Origin: Laburnicola sp. R22_1
Lineage: Eukaryota; Ascomycota; Dothideomycetes; Pleosporales; Didymosphaeriaceae
NCBI GenBank assembly: GCA_014281115.1
Contig: JACONQ010000004.1
Location: forward strand, 2,108,001-2,172,000
Direction of reading: 5' to 3'
DNA: 64,000 nt
Shown: piece after piece, positions 47,613 through 58,259 of the stretch
Layout of the letters: each line of letters starts with the position of its first letter
How positions within the stretch are numbered: the stretch's first letter is position 1
Translations under genes and position numbers: made by a program
Notes under the pieces: generated by a model
The model's input: only the letters and a program-made list of their open reading frames with translations
Database searches by the model: none
Told to the model about the DNA's origin: nothing

Positions 47613-47615
47613 TTA
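47613..47615 (-). other. In-frame TAA in the HATPase gene
   Basis: The stop is preceded by GAG and followed by TTG in the same frame. A candidate 52-nt intron around it (GTAATT...TACAG) would throw the following 387 codons out of frame, so it was not accepted. Confidence 0.8.
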
Positions 47616-49665
47616 CTCATTATGCATGACCGGGAATCGCTTCTCCAGCTGGGAAAATACGCGTCCAGCCGCCGAGTCTGAACCCAAGCTCCCAGAAATG
47701 TACATTTCCCTCCCGCGACAGCGCTCATTTTTCGCTGTTGCGAACCACAGATTCGCCCCCTTTGGTGGTTGCCATGCCGCTTGGTACAAGAAAACGGCAT
47801 GCGAGACAATCTGTGAAATCTTCAGTTTCTCAGGTTCAAAGTCCGGAGACTCATGGACCTTGAGAATCAGACGGCAGATCTCCGGTGCTTCCCATGCTTT
47901 GACTCCGAGGCTGGTAAACAGTGTACGCCGGTATGGATCGGATTCAGCCGCCGCATCGACAATGAGAGCACTTATACCGCTGGGTATCTCAGGGGAGGCA
48001 TCACCTTTGGCTAAAAAGATGGTGCGGTCTTTTGCTGCTGTCCAGGTACCGTCGTTTAGAGGAATGATGCAGAGATCTTGAATTATGGGCATGAGTTCGG
48101 CGTCGGTCGACAACTTAAGCAGTGCCTTTGCCAATTGAGAGTGCAATTCAGCAGGCTTCATCTGAAATTCCTGGGTGTCGTTGGCGATAAGGGAGCGAAG
48201 ATCTTCAAGGAAACCACGAGGGGAGAGCTCGGTCACTCCGACAGAGGTCATAGCTTCGATGACCCAGCTAGGGTAATTAGAGGAGAGATATCTCTCTTCG
48301 GTGAGAGAGCCTAGAGTGAAAGGCACGCTAGTTGCACACAGGTCGGTCGGGACGTGCACTAGGGTGTAAGGCTTTACCATGTTCCCACCACAAGACTCGA
48401 ATACGGGACTTTCGGCCAGCCGACACAGTACGGTTTCAATGGCCGGCTGGAAAAATGACGATATTGCGATCGATATCGAGGGCAGATAGTATGGCCAAAC
48501 ATACTTCAGAGGGCCTTGATTAAAGTGGAACATTGACTCCATAAACACCTCCGCCAGGGCGTCGCGGATCTTTTGATTCCAAGGCAAAGTGCTTTCTATG
48601 TCTTCTCGGCTTGCAGTGAGGAGAAAGTCGGCTTGAATAAGAAACTGTACGAATGTCAGGGGATGAATAAAAAGCGTGGAGCGCGATCATGGTACCTTGA
48701 AGCCGTAATTCCTGATTGGGAGGAAGGCATAGACATTCTGAGGTTTCAAAAGCGGCTTGTCAGAAGACTCAGGTAGTGGGAAAGCAAGAACGATCTTTGT
48801 CTGAGACCAATCTGGACGTTTGGACTCCTTGGGCAGGTCTTTGATGACATGGGTCCTAACCAGGTACTTCAATGTCTCCGCACCAGCTTGTAGTACAACT
48901 AATCGATCTGATCCTCTTAATTGCTGAGTCTTGCGAATTGGCTTACTCAAGACTTGTTCGTGCACCGATTCCACTCGGATGTTGATCTCCTCGACCCGTC
49001 TCAGGAAGATGAGAAGGTTAGCGTCAAAGTTCAGAAGTTCTTTGACAAGATTCTTCTCATTATATGTCGCCGACAGCTGTAGGGAGATAGAGGTAAAGTC
49101 CGATCGCGTAGTCTCTGGAAAGTTGTCCCAGATCGGCGTGATCACGCCTAGAGGTTTGGTCCGGTCAAATTTGAACGTAAACTCGTTCGATACAATCGAA
49201 ACGACATCGGCGGCTTTGAAGACAGACTTGGAGCCAATTCCTTTTTCGCCGATGAACTCTCCATCGCTGGTCTTACCGCTCTTGGTGCTTTGGCTGATTC
49301 CGCAGATGGCTTTGACATTGCTGGCGTCAAACCCGATCTCATTGCAATCAATTCGAAGGAATCCAGGTCTGTAGGAAAAGCTCAAAGTCGGAGTGGGACA
49401 CCTGTAGATATTGTCGTCCGCATTTTGGATAAGCTCTAGTAAGAAGTGCGTAGATTTCTCGTAGAGTTGATTAGATAGACTGTCAGGTACATATTAGCCA
49501 GGGCCACAACATAGGCAAGTGCGGTTCATTGTGCATCTCAAGACAGTTGTTGACCAACGACTCCAACTTTGTACCGAATATCGTGCCATTCAACGTGTGT
49601 TCTCTAGCAATCGTCTCAATCAGCTGCCGCACTTCTCTTTCAGCCTCGCCCGGTTCACTCTCCAT

Positions 49666-50567
49666 GTCCAGGCACGTGCACCCGATCAGAGAGCCGATCG
49701 GTCGCCTAGGAGATAGTGCCGCAGTATAGGAGGTATCTTAGGTAGTGTTAATAACTTAAGTATAGAAAGCTTTCTTGAATGGTGATTTTGCAGCTTGGCC
49801 AGGTGAGGCCGGGGCTGAGTCAATCACGTGCTCCGTGTGGCTGGGAGCCACGCGAAGTATACGGTGCCTTAAAATAGATTATACGGACGCTCTTCTTTTT
49901 ATGTGGTGTTAATTTAATCTACCTAGGAGTAGGACGACAAAGGCTTTCATCTCAAATAACATGACAAAAAAAGCAGAGCCCCCTGCTTAGTAAACAAATA
50001 GAGTGTAAAAAGGTGATCACAAAAAAGCGCATTTCTTTTTATAATTGTGGGAAGTATTTAAAATGTAGCTATGTTGTTATAGTGAAACTACATACTAACA
50101 CCCTTGGGCCGGTATAAGAGCTGCACGCACTTGCCTCAAAATACGATCGAATTTATGTCTACCTACCTACCTGCGCTATTTATTCATTCGCCAGTTGACT
50201 CGACCGTTCAAAGGTTGCAAAACCTGACAGCACAAGCCAACAATCAACGAACGGCCGAAGGCAAGTACCTTAGGTAAAGTAAGGGCGCAACACCACTCAC
50301 CCCCCTAAGCCAATAAAGCCTATCGCAGCTTGCGAACAATTGTCACAAATATCTGAAAAGTGATGTGAAAGGCACTGCCGTACAACAAATCTTGTTGTCT
50401 TGAATGAGCTCCGCAAACAACGAGCAACATCAAGTTTCAAAGGCGCACGCGACATCCTAAGAAAACAACAATGATTGCTAGTCATTTTTCACATTATAAA
50501 TATCCAGGCCGCACCGCTCCAACAGTACCACCAAATCACATCAACAATCCGTTCTCCACCTAGAAAA
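49666..50567. other. Intergenic, A/T-rich, no gene seen
   Basis: 902 bp between divergent genes. It contains A/T-rich stretches and a CACGTG site near 49827. No gene, repeat or RNA was recognised. Confidence 0.45.
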
Positions 50568-51053
50568 ATGTCTCAACAACCTGCACCACACGTGGTCCTC
50601 AACGGGGCAGAAATTAACATCGAGCAACACAGCGCAAATGCAACAATGGCGAATGCCGCTTTCAGAATATCCAATAAGATTCTTATCAACGGTATCCTGT
50701 GTGAGTGAAGAAGAAACCCAACCTTATTCTCGAGCTAACCCGCTACAGCCAAAGCACGCGTTATCTGGGACAGAAATGGCCACTATGAATTCGTTACGGG
50801 ACACAACGCCGACGACGATAAAGAAAGGGCACTCTATCTGATTCAATACGAAAAACGGAACTGGGTTGTGCTGTTGAAGGCGGAGCTGAAATGTGAGAAG
50901 TCGTTAGATACGGGTGCGTACGAGATTATGAACGATGCTATGGAGGAGATTATTTCTCAGCTGCTAGGTAGGTACACTATGTGTACGCTGTTGGGATGAA
51001 GGCTGACACCAGTTCCAGAAGGAAAGGAACTTAAAGGCTTTCCGGAAACTTGA
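50568..51053 (+). CDS. Hypothetical small protein, three exons
   Basis: Exons 50568..50700, 50749..50967 and 51019..51053, with introns of 48 and 51 nt; 128 residues. Phase is consistent at both junctions, and the frame stays open across all exons, which supports a real gene. No signal peptide or membrane segment. The middle reads ARVIWDRNGHYEFVTG and KRNWVVLLKAELKCEKS, then a helical ISQLLEGKELKG end; a compact intracellular domain seems likely. I do not recognise the family. Confidence 0.6.
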
Positions 51054-52012
51054 AGCACGTGCGCAAAGTGCAACCTTGGAAGTCGCTAAGTTCAAGCCAG
51101 ATACGTGGCTGAGCAAGAGCATCGGTGGTTTGAAAACATGATTTGGCGTAGATACGATGGCTGCAGATTTCAGTCATGTGCAATCCTGTTTCGATTTTCG
51201 ATCCATCAGTAAGCATATCGCTTTTATCGCCGTATTCACTATTATCTTGCGTTTACGAGTGCCCGATAATTGATATTGAATCGTATTACATCAAATTCCA
51301 TACTTCCAGGTCTCTGATCCATGGATACCCGTCTCAATCGCAGTGGTACCCAAGGCATAATAAAGTTCCTTAGCAAGGAAAATCCGCCGATTCTCTTCGT
51401 TCAGGTAAGTAGAACCTATAGAACGTGAGTTTTCCTTCGCATTTCCCTTCTATATCCATCAATAAATGCTCCAACAACGCAACAGTCCGAACAAATATTC
51501 ACCACCTTTACACCCGCCCCTTTCCTACATGCCCCACGTACAAAAAACACTCTTTCTACACTACACTACACTATACTTCCACGCTGTTAATAACCCCTCT
51601 TCTTCAACCACCATCCCAACTTATCATATCCTTACACAGTCTACCCACCCACCCACCCAGCCCCCTAGCCTTATTCCCACCTTAACCACCCACCTATTCA
51701 CCCCATTAGCCACACACCCTCCCCTCCCAAACTCGCCTTATACCTTTAAAGGTAGTAAAAAAAAGAAAAGTCTATCTATAGTCCACCTAACCCCACAAAT
51801 ATAATACGAACCTACTTACCTACTACATTATAATATAGCACAACCTCCCACACAGGTACACTAACACTACCTTACAATATCACGTCCTAGACTACTTACT
51901 TACTTACTTACCATCCATCCCTCTACTTATTCGTCCAACACAACCAAACCAAACCAAGCCCAACCAAGCCTAACAAAGAAAAGCATCACACAAAATATCA
52001 CATGCATATGCA

Positions 52013-52047
<35 letters not shown>

Positions 52048-52160
52048 TTACATCACCACACAAAGCACCAAATATAAAATCCACACCAAAAGCACAATAA
52101 TCACATTGGAAGACGACAGAGTGACTACCTGAAGATCCCGATCCGATCTGATCCCGCTTG
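51054..52160. other. 3' flank of the acrB-like gene, low-complexity
   Basis: 1.1 kb that is C/T/A-rich on the + strand, with runs of short repeats (CCAAC, ACTT) and a CA microsatellite at 52013..52046. Long spurious frames (51425..51804) are Thr/Pro/His-rich shadows of this composition. No gene was supported. Confidence 0.5.
52013..52046. repeat. CA dinucleotide microsatellite
   Basis: About 17 tandem CA units just downstream of the acrB-like stop codon at 52161; likely within its 3' UTR or terminator region. Confidence 0.9.
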
Positions 52161-55146
52161 TCAACGACCACCAACCGGACTCGCATACACACCACTACCA
52201 CCCGTCGGACTCCTAGCCATCATCGGTTTAACATTGGGCACGGGGCTCATCGGATCGCGCTGACTCGAGCTTTGGCTAGAAGTTCCTGAACTCAGACTGC
52301 CGCTGCCGTGACTTCCATTCACTCCATTGGACAACCCGGGAATGTTGAATGGGTGACCCATCATGTTGCCAGAGGGGGACGTCATCTCGTCGAAACCGTC
52401 TGTGAAGCCGGAAATGTTGGAGAGCATCGACGAGGAACGCCCACGGCCACCACGGAAAGATGCCGGAGTGCCACCGAAATGCTGGTTGGAGGTGGGGAAC
52501 GTGGAGCTGGTGAAGGGGTTCGCGTGAGGAGACATGCTGTTTGTGCCAGGGGAAGGTCCTTCAGGAGTCGCGGGAACGGACGGTTGCTGAGACTGCTGCT
52601 GGAGAAGGATGGCCTCAAAATGCTGAGTTGTCTGCATGATTTGAGCAGTTGAGATGTGGTACTCGTTGGCGCGGCGCTCATAACTGTTGATATTGCTGCG
52701 ATATTGTGCCTCGAGTTGTACCCTCTCCTGCTGAAGTGCAAGACGCTCCTGCTCCTTCCGTTGCTTGGCCGTGTAACCCTCCTTGTTAGCAGTGATGAGG
52801 CGGCCATGCTGATCGTTGAGCTTCACTTGGCGTTGCTGAAGGCGTTCCCTCTTCTGAGTGGCCGAATTTATGTCTGATTCGACGCTGCGGACCTGGCGTT
52901 CGATCTCAGTCTTGACGTTGTTGAACTCGGTCGATACAGATTCCTTGTTGGCTCGCTCATTGTTCCATTCCCGCTTCTTGCTAGCAGCTTCTTCGCGTTC
53001 ATCAGCTGGAATGTCGTCCAGGGCGTCAATTTTGATCGACATGTCGGCAACGGCATCCTCAGCCTGGCGGATGTTTTGGGTAAACTGCATAACTCGTTGC
53101 CGCTGGCGCTCGTCGCTACCGCCGGCATTCGCAAGGCGCGTCCCTAAGGTGTCCACCTCTTTCTTGATGGCAGTAAGTGCAGCTTTGTGATCTTTCTTGT
53201 TGCGCTTCAGTCGATTGCGTTGCTCTTGTAACTGTTGATCAGCAGCGGCGATAGAGTTCTTCAAGGTCGTCGCGGGTGACGACGGTCGTAGGGTCTGGTG
53301 AGCAGGGGGAGAGGCAATGGATGCTGCTGCTGTTCTTGTGAGTTTTCATAGTCCATACAACACCGCGAGCATGCTCACCTTGTTCCGTAACCGGGCTCGA
53401 AGTGATAAGGCTAGTGGAATAGAAGACCTCATGATCTTTGGTCCGCACAAACTCGCAATGGTAGTTTGACAGGCCCGTAAGACCAAAGATATCTCCCACC
53501 CAAGAGCCCGCTCTCTCCTCGCCCGGGTACCCCTCTGGGAGGCTGTGGCGAATCCGGGTCGAACTCCAATCAGCACCGTTCACACGGATGTAGAAAGGCT
53601 TCGACTTGTCAATCCCAGATCCCGCACTGCCACCCCGTTCCGGCGCTTCATCGCACTCTCCATCCCCAAACATGCTGACACGAAAACAGATGTCGGAATG
53701 TCCGATTTCTGAAATCCAAACACGGTCGTCTTCCGATCTCCAAACTGCGTTTCCAATGTGATTAGCGTCTTTTGCATTAGCCTCTCCGGCGTCGTTTGCC
53801 GCTCGGCTACTTTCCATCTCTTTAAGAACAGTGACTTTTGTACTAGCCAGTGCAGCCCAAAATGGCTGCTGACTGCGAACATGTGTAGCCTGCTTTCTCT
53901 TTCTCCGGCTACTACTCGCCTTGTCCTTGTGGGTATGCGGCGCGGGCGACGGCCCAGGCGGGCGGCCATCGGTACTCGAAGAACTAGGCACTTCGGCATT
54001 GGAATCGATGGCGGCGGTAGAAGCGCGCTGAAAGTGAACGCCGACTTCGGGGTCAGTCTTCTTGCCAGTTGGCAGCGATTGAGCTGCCTCCCGTCGAGAT
54101 AGAGATCGCCGAATGATACGAACGACACCTTGAGCTAAAATGTGGATCCCCAGAAGGCTGCGGGGCCATCCGTGGGGGGTTGAGAAGCTTTCCTGGAAGG
54201 TCGGCATACTCGGTGGGCTCGACAGAAATTCCAGGCCTCCCCGGGCGAGCCCAGTATAGACAAAGTGGAGGAGGTGTTGCCGAAGAGGCCTGAATCTGAA
54301 GATGTGGTTCGAAAGAATGATAAAGAAACAGATGAATATACTGTTGGTCGTCCCATTCTTTCCAGCTGCGGCGCCCCCAAGCGCTATTGCAATGACGGCC
54401 TGCGCCAGGTCCAGGAAGAAGTTCTGTACAGGGACCCAGAGGACCAGCCAGAGCAGCAGTATAAGGGCGTCAGCGAAGACAATGGTGAAAAGTGAAGGGG
54501 TGCCACCGGAACCCTGAAAGATATCGGTGAAGGATGGGAAGGCGGAGAGGGCGGAGAGGGGGGTTCCAGCCTGGGGAGGCACGAAAGTGAGGGTTGCAAA
54601 GAGGAACTGCACCACCGTGAGGACGGTGGGGGGTAGCTGGAGGAGGAGGATCAGGATGGCGAGGACATCCCGCAGAGGACAGGACGAGAGAATGGTCGTG
54701 GCCACGGTGAACATGTTGGGCATGTAGACGGGCGGGGTCTTGGTCCCCGTGGCCGGAGCAGCACGCGTGAGGACGCCGGGGGCGGAGTCGAAGGGGCCAG
54801 CGGCGTACGGCTGGCGGCAGGCCTCGAGGCCGTCGAGCGACACGTCGGAGCCCGCACGCGCACGCTCGTCGGCGAGGCTGCTCGACGCAGCGGCGGCCAT
54901 GTTGGCGGAGGGGACGGCGGCAGCGTGCGAGGCTGCAGCGGTCGGGGCCGGCTGCGTCGCGCCATCGACTACGTTGCTCGCGGGCGGCGGCGTCGGCGGC
55001 TGGGGCTTCGCGTTTGCGGTTGCGTGGCCGTTGAGATGCGAGTTGCTGCGCTGTTTGGAGATGCGCTTGCCGATGGGCGCCGCGAGGCCATTCTCATGTC
55101 GCTTGTCATGCGTGTTCGCCTGGCTCCTCTTCCCCTTCGCTACCAT
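52161..55146 (-). CDS. AcrB-like ubiquitination-network membrane/coiled-coil protein
   Basis: Two exons, 55146..53379 and 53329..52161, with a 49-nt intron; 978 residues. The ATG at 55146 (MVAKGKRSQANTHDKRHENG) is preferred to an upstream frame extension with no family features. After a Pro/Ala/Ser-rich N-terminus come hydrophobic segments (LAILILLLQLPPTVLTVVQFL near residue 155, ALILLLWLVLWV near 220, FICFFIILSNHIF near 270), a polar domain with HYFR-like VEFVRT features, and a long coiled coil (about residues 615-800, KRNKKDHKAALTAIKKEV onward). A Ser/Gly/Pro-rich tail ends it. Three membrane segments followed by a coiled coil match Aspergillus AcrB, which acts with the CreB/CreD ubiquitination network in carbon-source control. 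The name rests on architecture and recall of the family. Confidence 0.75.
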
Positions 55147-56357
55147 GTACGCGGCAGGCAGCGAGCGGAGAGCGCAGACACCGCGGGTCGGCTCGGCTGG
55201 GACACAGGACGAGCCAGACTGGGTGGCGGCGGTGCTGGCTGGGAGGAGAGAAGGGGGGGGTGGGGGTTGGAAGCGGGTGTCGTGTGCGTGGGAGGGTGTT
55301 GTTTGGCGGAGAGAGTCAACGCAGGCACAGGCGGCCGCTGCTGCTCGTCGAAAATGGCAGCCACGGCGCCAAGCCACGGCTCGTCGCTGGCTCGGTGTGG
55401 CAGGCAGTGGGCACGCTGGCAGCAGCGCGACTAGTAGAGTACTGTAGGGCCTACCAGGGTGCGCCTGGCAAGACTGGCAAGAGCGTGCGTGTGGGTTTTC
55501 CAGCCTAGGGGGGCGCGACCGAGCGTGGCCTGGCTGCGAGACCAGTGGCCGCGTGCGCATGCCGTGGACTCTCCGGTTTCATGTGCTTTTCGCCCTCTTC
55601 CACCGGCACACGACCGCCACTCTTCTCAATCCTCTGCTCTGGCCCTGTACCGTCGATCACAACGCCGAAAATGGGCCCGGCATCCCGATCCGTGCGGCCC
55701 ACGCCTGGATGTGAACTGCTTCTACCCCGACACACGCTGCGCTTGCTTGGATGCAGCCATTCGCATCCATTTCTCGCGGCCTGCTCACAACCTACCTCAC
55801 TGCACTGCGACATCGCCCGGCTCCTCGCACCGCGCAGCTGCACGCAACAAACACGCCCGACACCAATGACTGTGCGGCGGGTAGCCATCTCAGCCCGCTT
55901 TTTAATTCATTTGCGAGGACCAGGTCCCCCTGGGCAGCTGCCTCGTCCTGGATGCGCGGACTGTCTTCGGAGTCGCACCGCACACCGCCAAACACGCTGC
56001 AAAGGGCAAACCGCAGCCCCGCCTACGCTTTCGGGCACTTTGTTGATGCAGCCAAATTACCCAGCTTGCCCGAAGCACGACGTGCGTGAACGCCGCAACC
56101 ATGGCCAGATGCTCTCCTGGGTCCTGCCCGGTCCTAACATCTCGATCTGGACACTTCGCCGGCCTTGTTTGCGGGCGTGGCGGCGCCGTTGAAAGCTTGA
56201 AGTGGATCAATGCTACGCATCGTGCCGTGCAAATTAGGAATTTCCGCTAAAGTCACGCGTCAACGAACATGCAGATCATCTGATGCACAGTACTTTGAGA
56301 GTTGCCGCGGCAGTTTTCCGATGAACGGCCGACTCTACATACGTCGTAAAAAGCTTT
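55147..56357. other. Intergenic, no gene seen
   Basis: 1.2 kb containing the acrB-like promoter and the thioesterase 3' flank. Open frames on both strands (55459..56192 among others) are Arg/Pro/Ser-rich with no domain, signal or splice continuation. Confidence 0.5.
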
Positions 56358-57517
56358 TCATGCGCTGCCGAAATCCTCCTTGGCATCCGGCCGGTCCCAG
56401 CTCCCGCGTTCAAGCTCTTCCACGCGCCTGATGAGATCCATGGCCTTATTCCCGTACCTCTCCTTCGCCTGCTCCTGCAGCTCGTATGTTTGCTGCAGCT
56501 TCTCGACCATGAAGGGCTCCATGGCACACTTCTTTCCTGCTTTGTAGTCGTAGACTACAATGTCCTCGACACAGCGCGCTGCAACTCGCCGATGCAGTTC
56601 GGACAATATAAGCACGTCTAGGATGAAGTGGTCGGTGTCCGCCTTCGGATAACCTCGCAGCTTATGCAAGACCGTTACACGGTCCGGATACTTGATCGGC
56701 TACTACAGTCAGCCACTTCCCCCTCAGTGGAGCCCTTTGTATCCTAAGAGTCATCATGTCTGGGGAATAACGAGCTGGTAACAATCTTCACATTATTATC
56801 ATGTGCACAGGAGAAGACTTACAAACTTGTAATCGGTGCCTATGCTGCGCAGGATCATTCCAATTCCCGTCGGTTGTATCAGTGCTTTCCACTCAGTTCT
56901 GTGGTCGGCATCCATAGCAGCGAAGTTCAACACCCAATTGACTCGGGAGCTCTCTGCCCATCGATTGTATGTCACGTTGTTGACATGGCCTGTCACACCG
57001 TCAACGTCGTCTACTCGAAACCATGTGGTCTAGAGCCAAATACCCTTGCAAACATTAGCACCCAATCATCATGTACGAGGACGCATCCGTAGCCTGTCTT
57101 ACCATGCTATCCTATGTGCAACCCGAAGCGCATTAGCCACGCATCTCCAATTATCGGGTGGGAAAGAGCCCCTACCATTTCTCCCCACTGTACCTGATGC
57201 CGATAGAGCCCTTGTCGGTCCTTCCCTGTCAAGAAGCCTTCACTGCCCGCGACCAGGTCTCTCCAGCTATCGCCCATCTCTTGCAATATACCAGCAGCGG
57301 CCCTCGTCTGCTCGTTGGTGGTGCCAAAGTCTAGACATTTCCCTATGCGGGATTTGATATCGGAGAGCCAGCGGGGGTTCAACGAGGTGGTGGTAGGGTC
57401 CGCGGCGCTGGGAGAGGTCGTTGATTGGAATCGCGAGAGGCGCGCCGGGACGCGGTGAGATAACGGGAGAAGTGAGGCTTGTGAGACGGACAGCGTGGAA
57501 CGCGCTAGGTGACGCAT
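56358..57517 (-). CDS. Hotdog-fold thioesterase-like protein, probably mitochondrial
   Basis: Exons 57517..57176, 57029..56823 and 56699..56358, all phase 0 and in frame; 296 residues. The introns are long (146 and 123 nt). The start is the ATG at 57517, since the longer frame opens with TTG. The N-terminus is Arg/Ser-rich without acidic residues, like a mitochondrial presequence. The hotdog region contains GHVNNVTYNRWAESSRVNW, the 4-hydroxybenzoyl-CoA thioesterase-like signature. KYPDRVTVLHKL and a terminal charged helix follow. The substrate is unknown; an acyl-CoA is likely from the fold. It is divergent from the LYR protein gene (289 bp), which also acts in mitochondria. The first splice pair is the least certain part. 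Confidence 0.78.
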
Positions 57518-57806
57518 CTTGTTGTACAGGACGGCGAGAGGGCACTCGGCGAACGAGGAGGAAGCAATTGCGCGCAATTGGAATTTGGAGGTGCTCAGCA
57601 ACAAAGCGACTGATTCGAATACGAAGGTAGCTGCGGGCCGAGGTGTCGCTTTCTTATTTCGTCACTCCTGAGCTTGGACCCTCCCCGCCATCACCGAGTT
57701 GATGGAACATTGCGTCCGTCCTTCTATCAATCATCACAGCCTAGAACGGGTTTAAGAACCTTTTTCGAGGGCACCATCTCCAGGCATAGGCAACAAATCG
57801 AGAGCC
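57518..57806. promoter_or_regulatory. Shared divergent promoter of the thioesterase-like and LYR protein genes
   Basis: 289 bp between opposed ATGs of two apparently mitochondrial genes. No TATA box was identified. Confidence 0.45.
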
Positions 57807-58168
57807 ATGGCTTCAGCATCACCAACGCTCCGCCACCAGGTCATCAAGATCTACAAAGGTACGCTTACCAGATCCCTCTCTCTGCTACCAATTGACATGG
57901 CTAGAATTGTTGTTCCTTGGGCGGGAATATCCTCAAGGATATGACTATTATAGAACACGGCTCCACAAGGCATTCGCCAGCCAACAACACTTGACCGACG
58001 AAGAGCAGATCAAGAAAGGAATCGCGAAAGCCGAGTTCGTGAAGAAAGGTAATACATCAATTTATGATGGGGTTTCAAGCCGTATATTGACACTGAATTT
58101 CAGAAATCGAAGCCCTGTATTACCTAAAACGGTACCGCACTTTGCGCCAGCGATACGATAAGATGTGA
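57807..58168 (+). CDS. LYR-motif protein, ETFRF1/LYRM5 type
   Basis: Exons 57807..57858, 57905..58048 and 58104..58168 (introns 46 and 55 nt), giving 86 residues in perfect phase. The text closely follows the ETFRF1/LYRM5 pattern: [15 protein letters not shown] (the LYR-like element here as LGREYP), [28 protein letters not shown] and RQRYDKM. LYRM5 in animals binds the electron-transfer flavoprotein and removes its FAD; other LYR proteins assemble respiratory complexes with the acyl-carrier protein. The gene is small and split into three exons, so it is easily missed. A mitochondrial location is inferred from the family. Confidence 0.88.
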
Positions 58169-58259
58169 TGGGTTTCGCCAGCGAAATGCAATAAGTCCAA
58201 CCAGGGACAGGCCGTTACTGGGGGATATCTTAAAACAAAAGGAATATGCAAACGCGCTC

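Larger units (their letters stand above)
44410..49665 (-). pseudogene. Large sacsin/NO VEIN-like HATPase protein with an in-frame stop codon
   Basis: Exons traced by phase: first exon from 49665 (3' junction unresolved, about 49540); second from about 49487 to 48696; then 48644..46453, 46408..45893, 45718..45348, 45232..44910, 44834..44721 and 44670..44410. The N-terminal GHKL-type ATPase shows the N-box HFLLELIQNADDN and the G-box GEKGIGSKSVFK, as in sacsin and NO VEIN proteins. A middle region, an acidic/Lys-rich linker (KKKKKG, DDDWGAAF) and a C-terminal domain follow. The TAA at 47613..47615 interrupts a frame open on both sides by about 325 and 387 codons, in text (HNE-stop-LAVMASELDWPDWL) that reads as continuous. 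CAA to TAA is a single C-to-T change. An assembly error or a null allele cannot be excluded. Confidence 0.72.

Noticed and set aside
47561..47614. Possible intron (GTAATT...TACAG, 52 nt) removing the TAA in the HATPase gene
   Set aside because: It would shift the next 387 codons, which look coding, out of frame, so the nonsense reading is preferred.
51425..51804. Thr/Pro/His-rich open frames
   Set aside because: Low-complexity C/A/T-rich 3' flank; no supporting start or homology pattern.
55459..56192. Long + strand open frames between the acrB-like and thioesterase genes
   Set aside because: Composition is Arg/Pro/Ser-biased, there is no start context, domain or splice continuation, and several frames are open at once, typical of GC-rich non-coding DNA.
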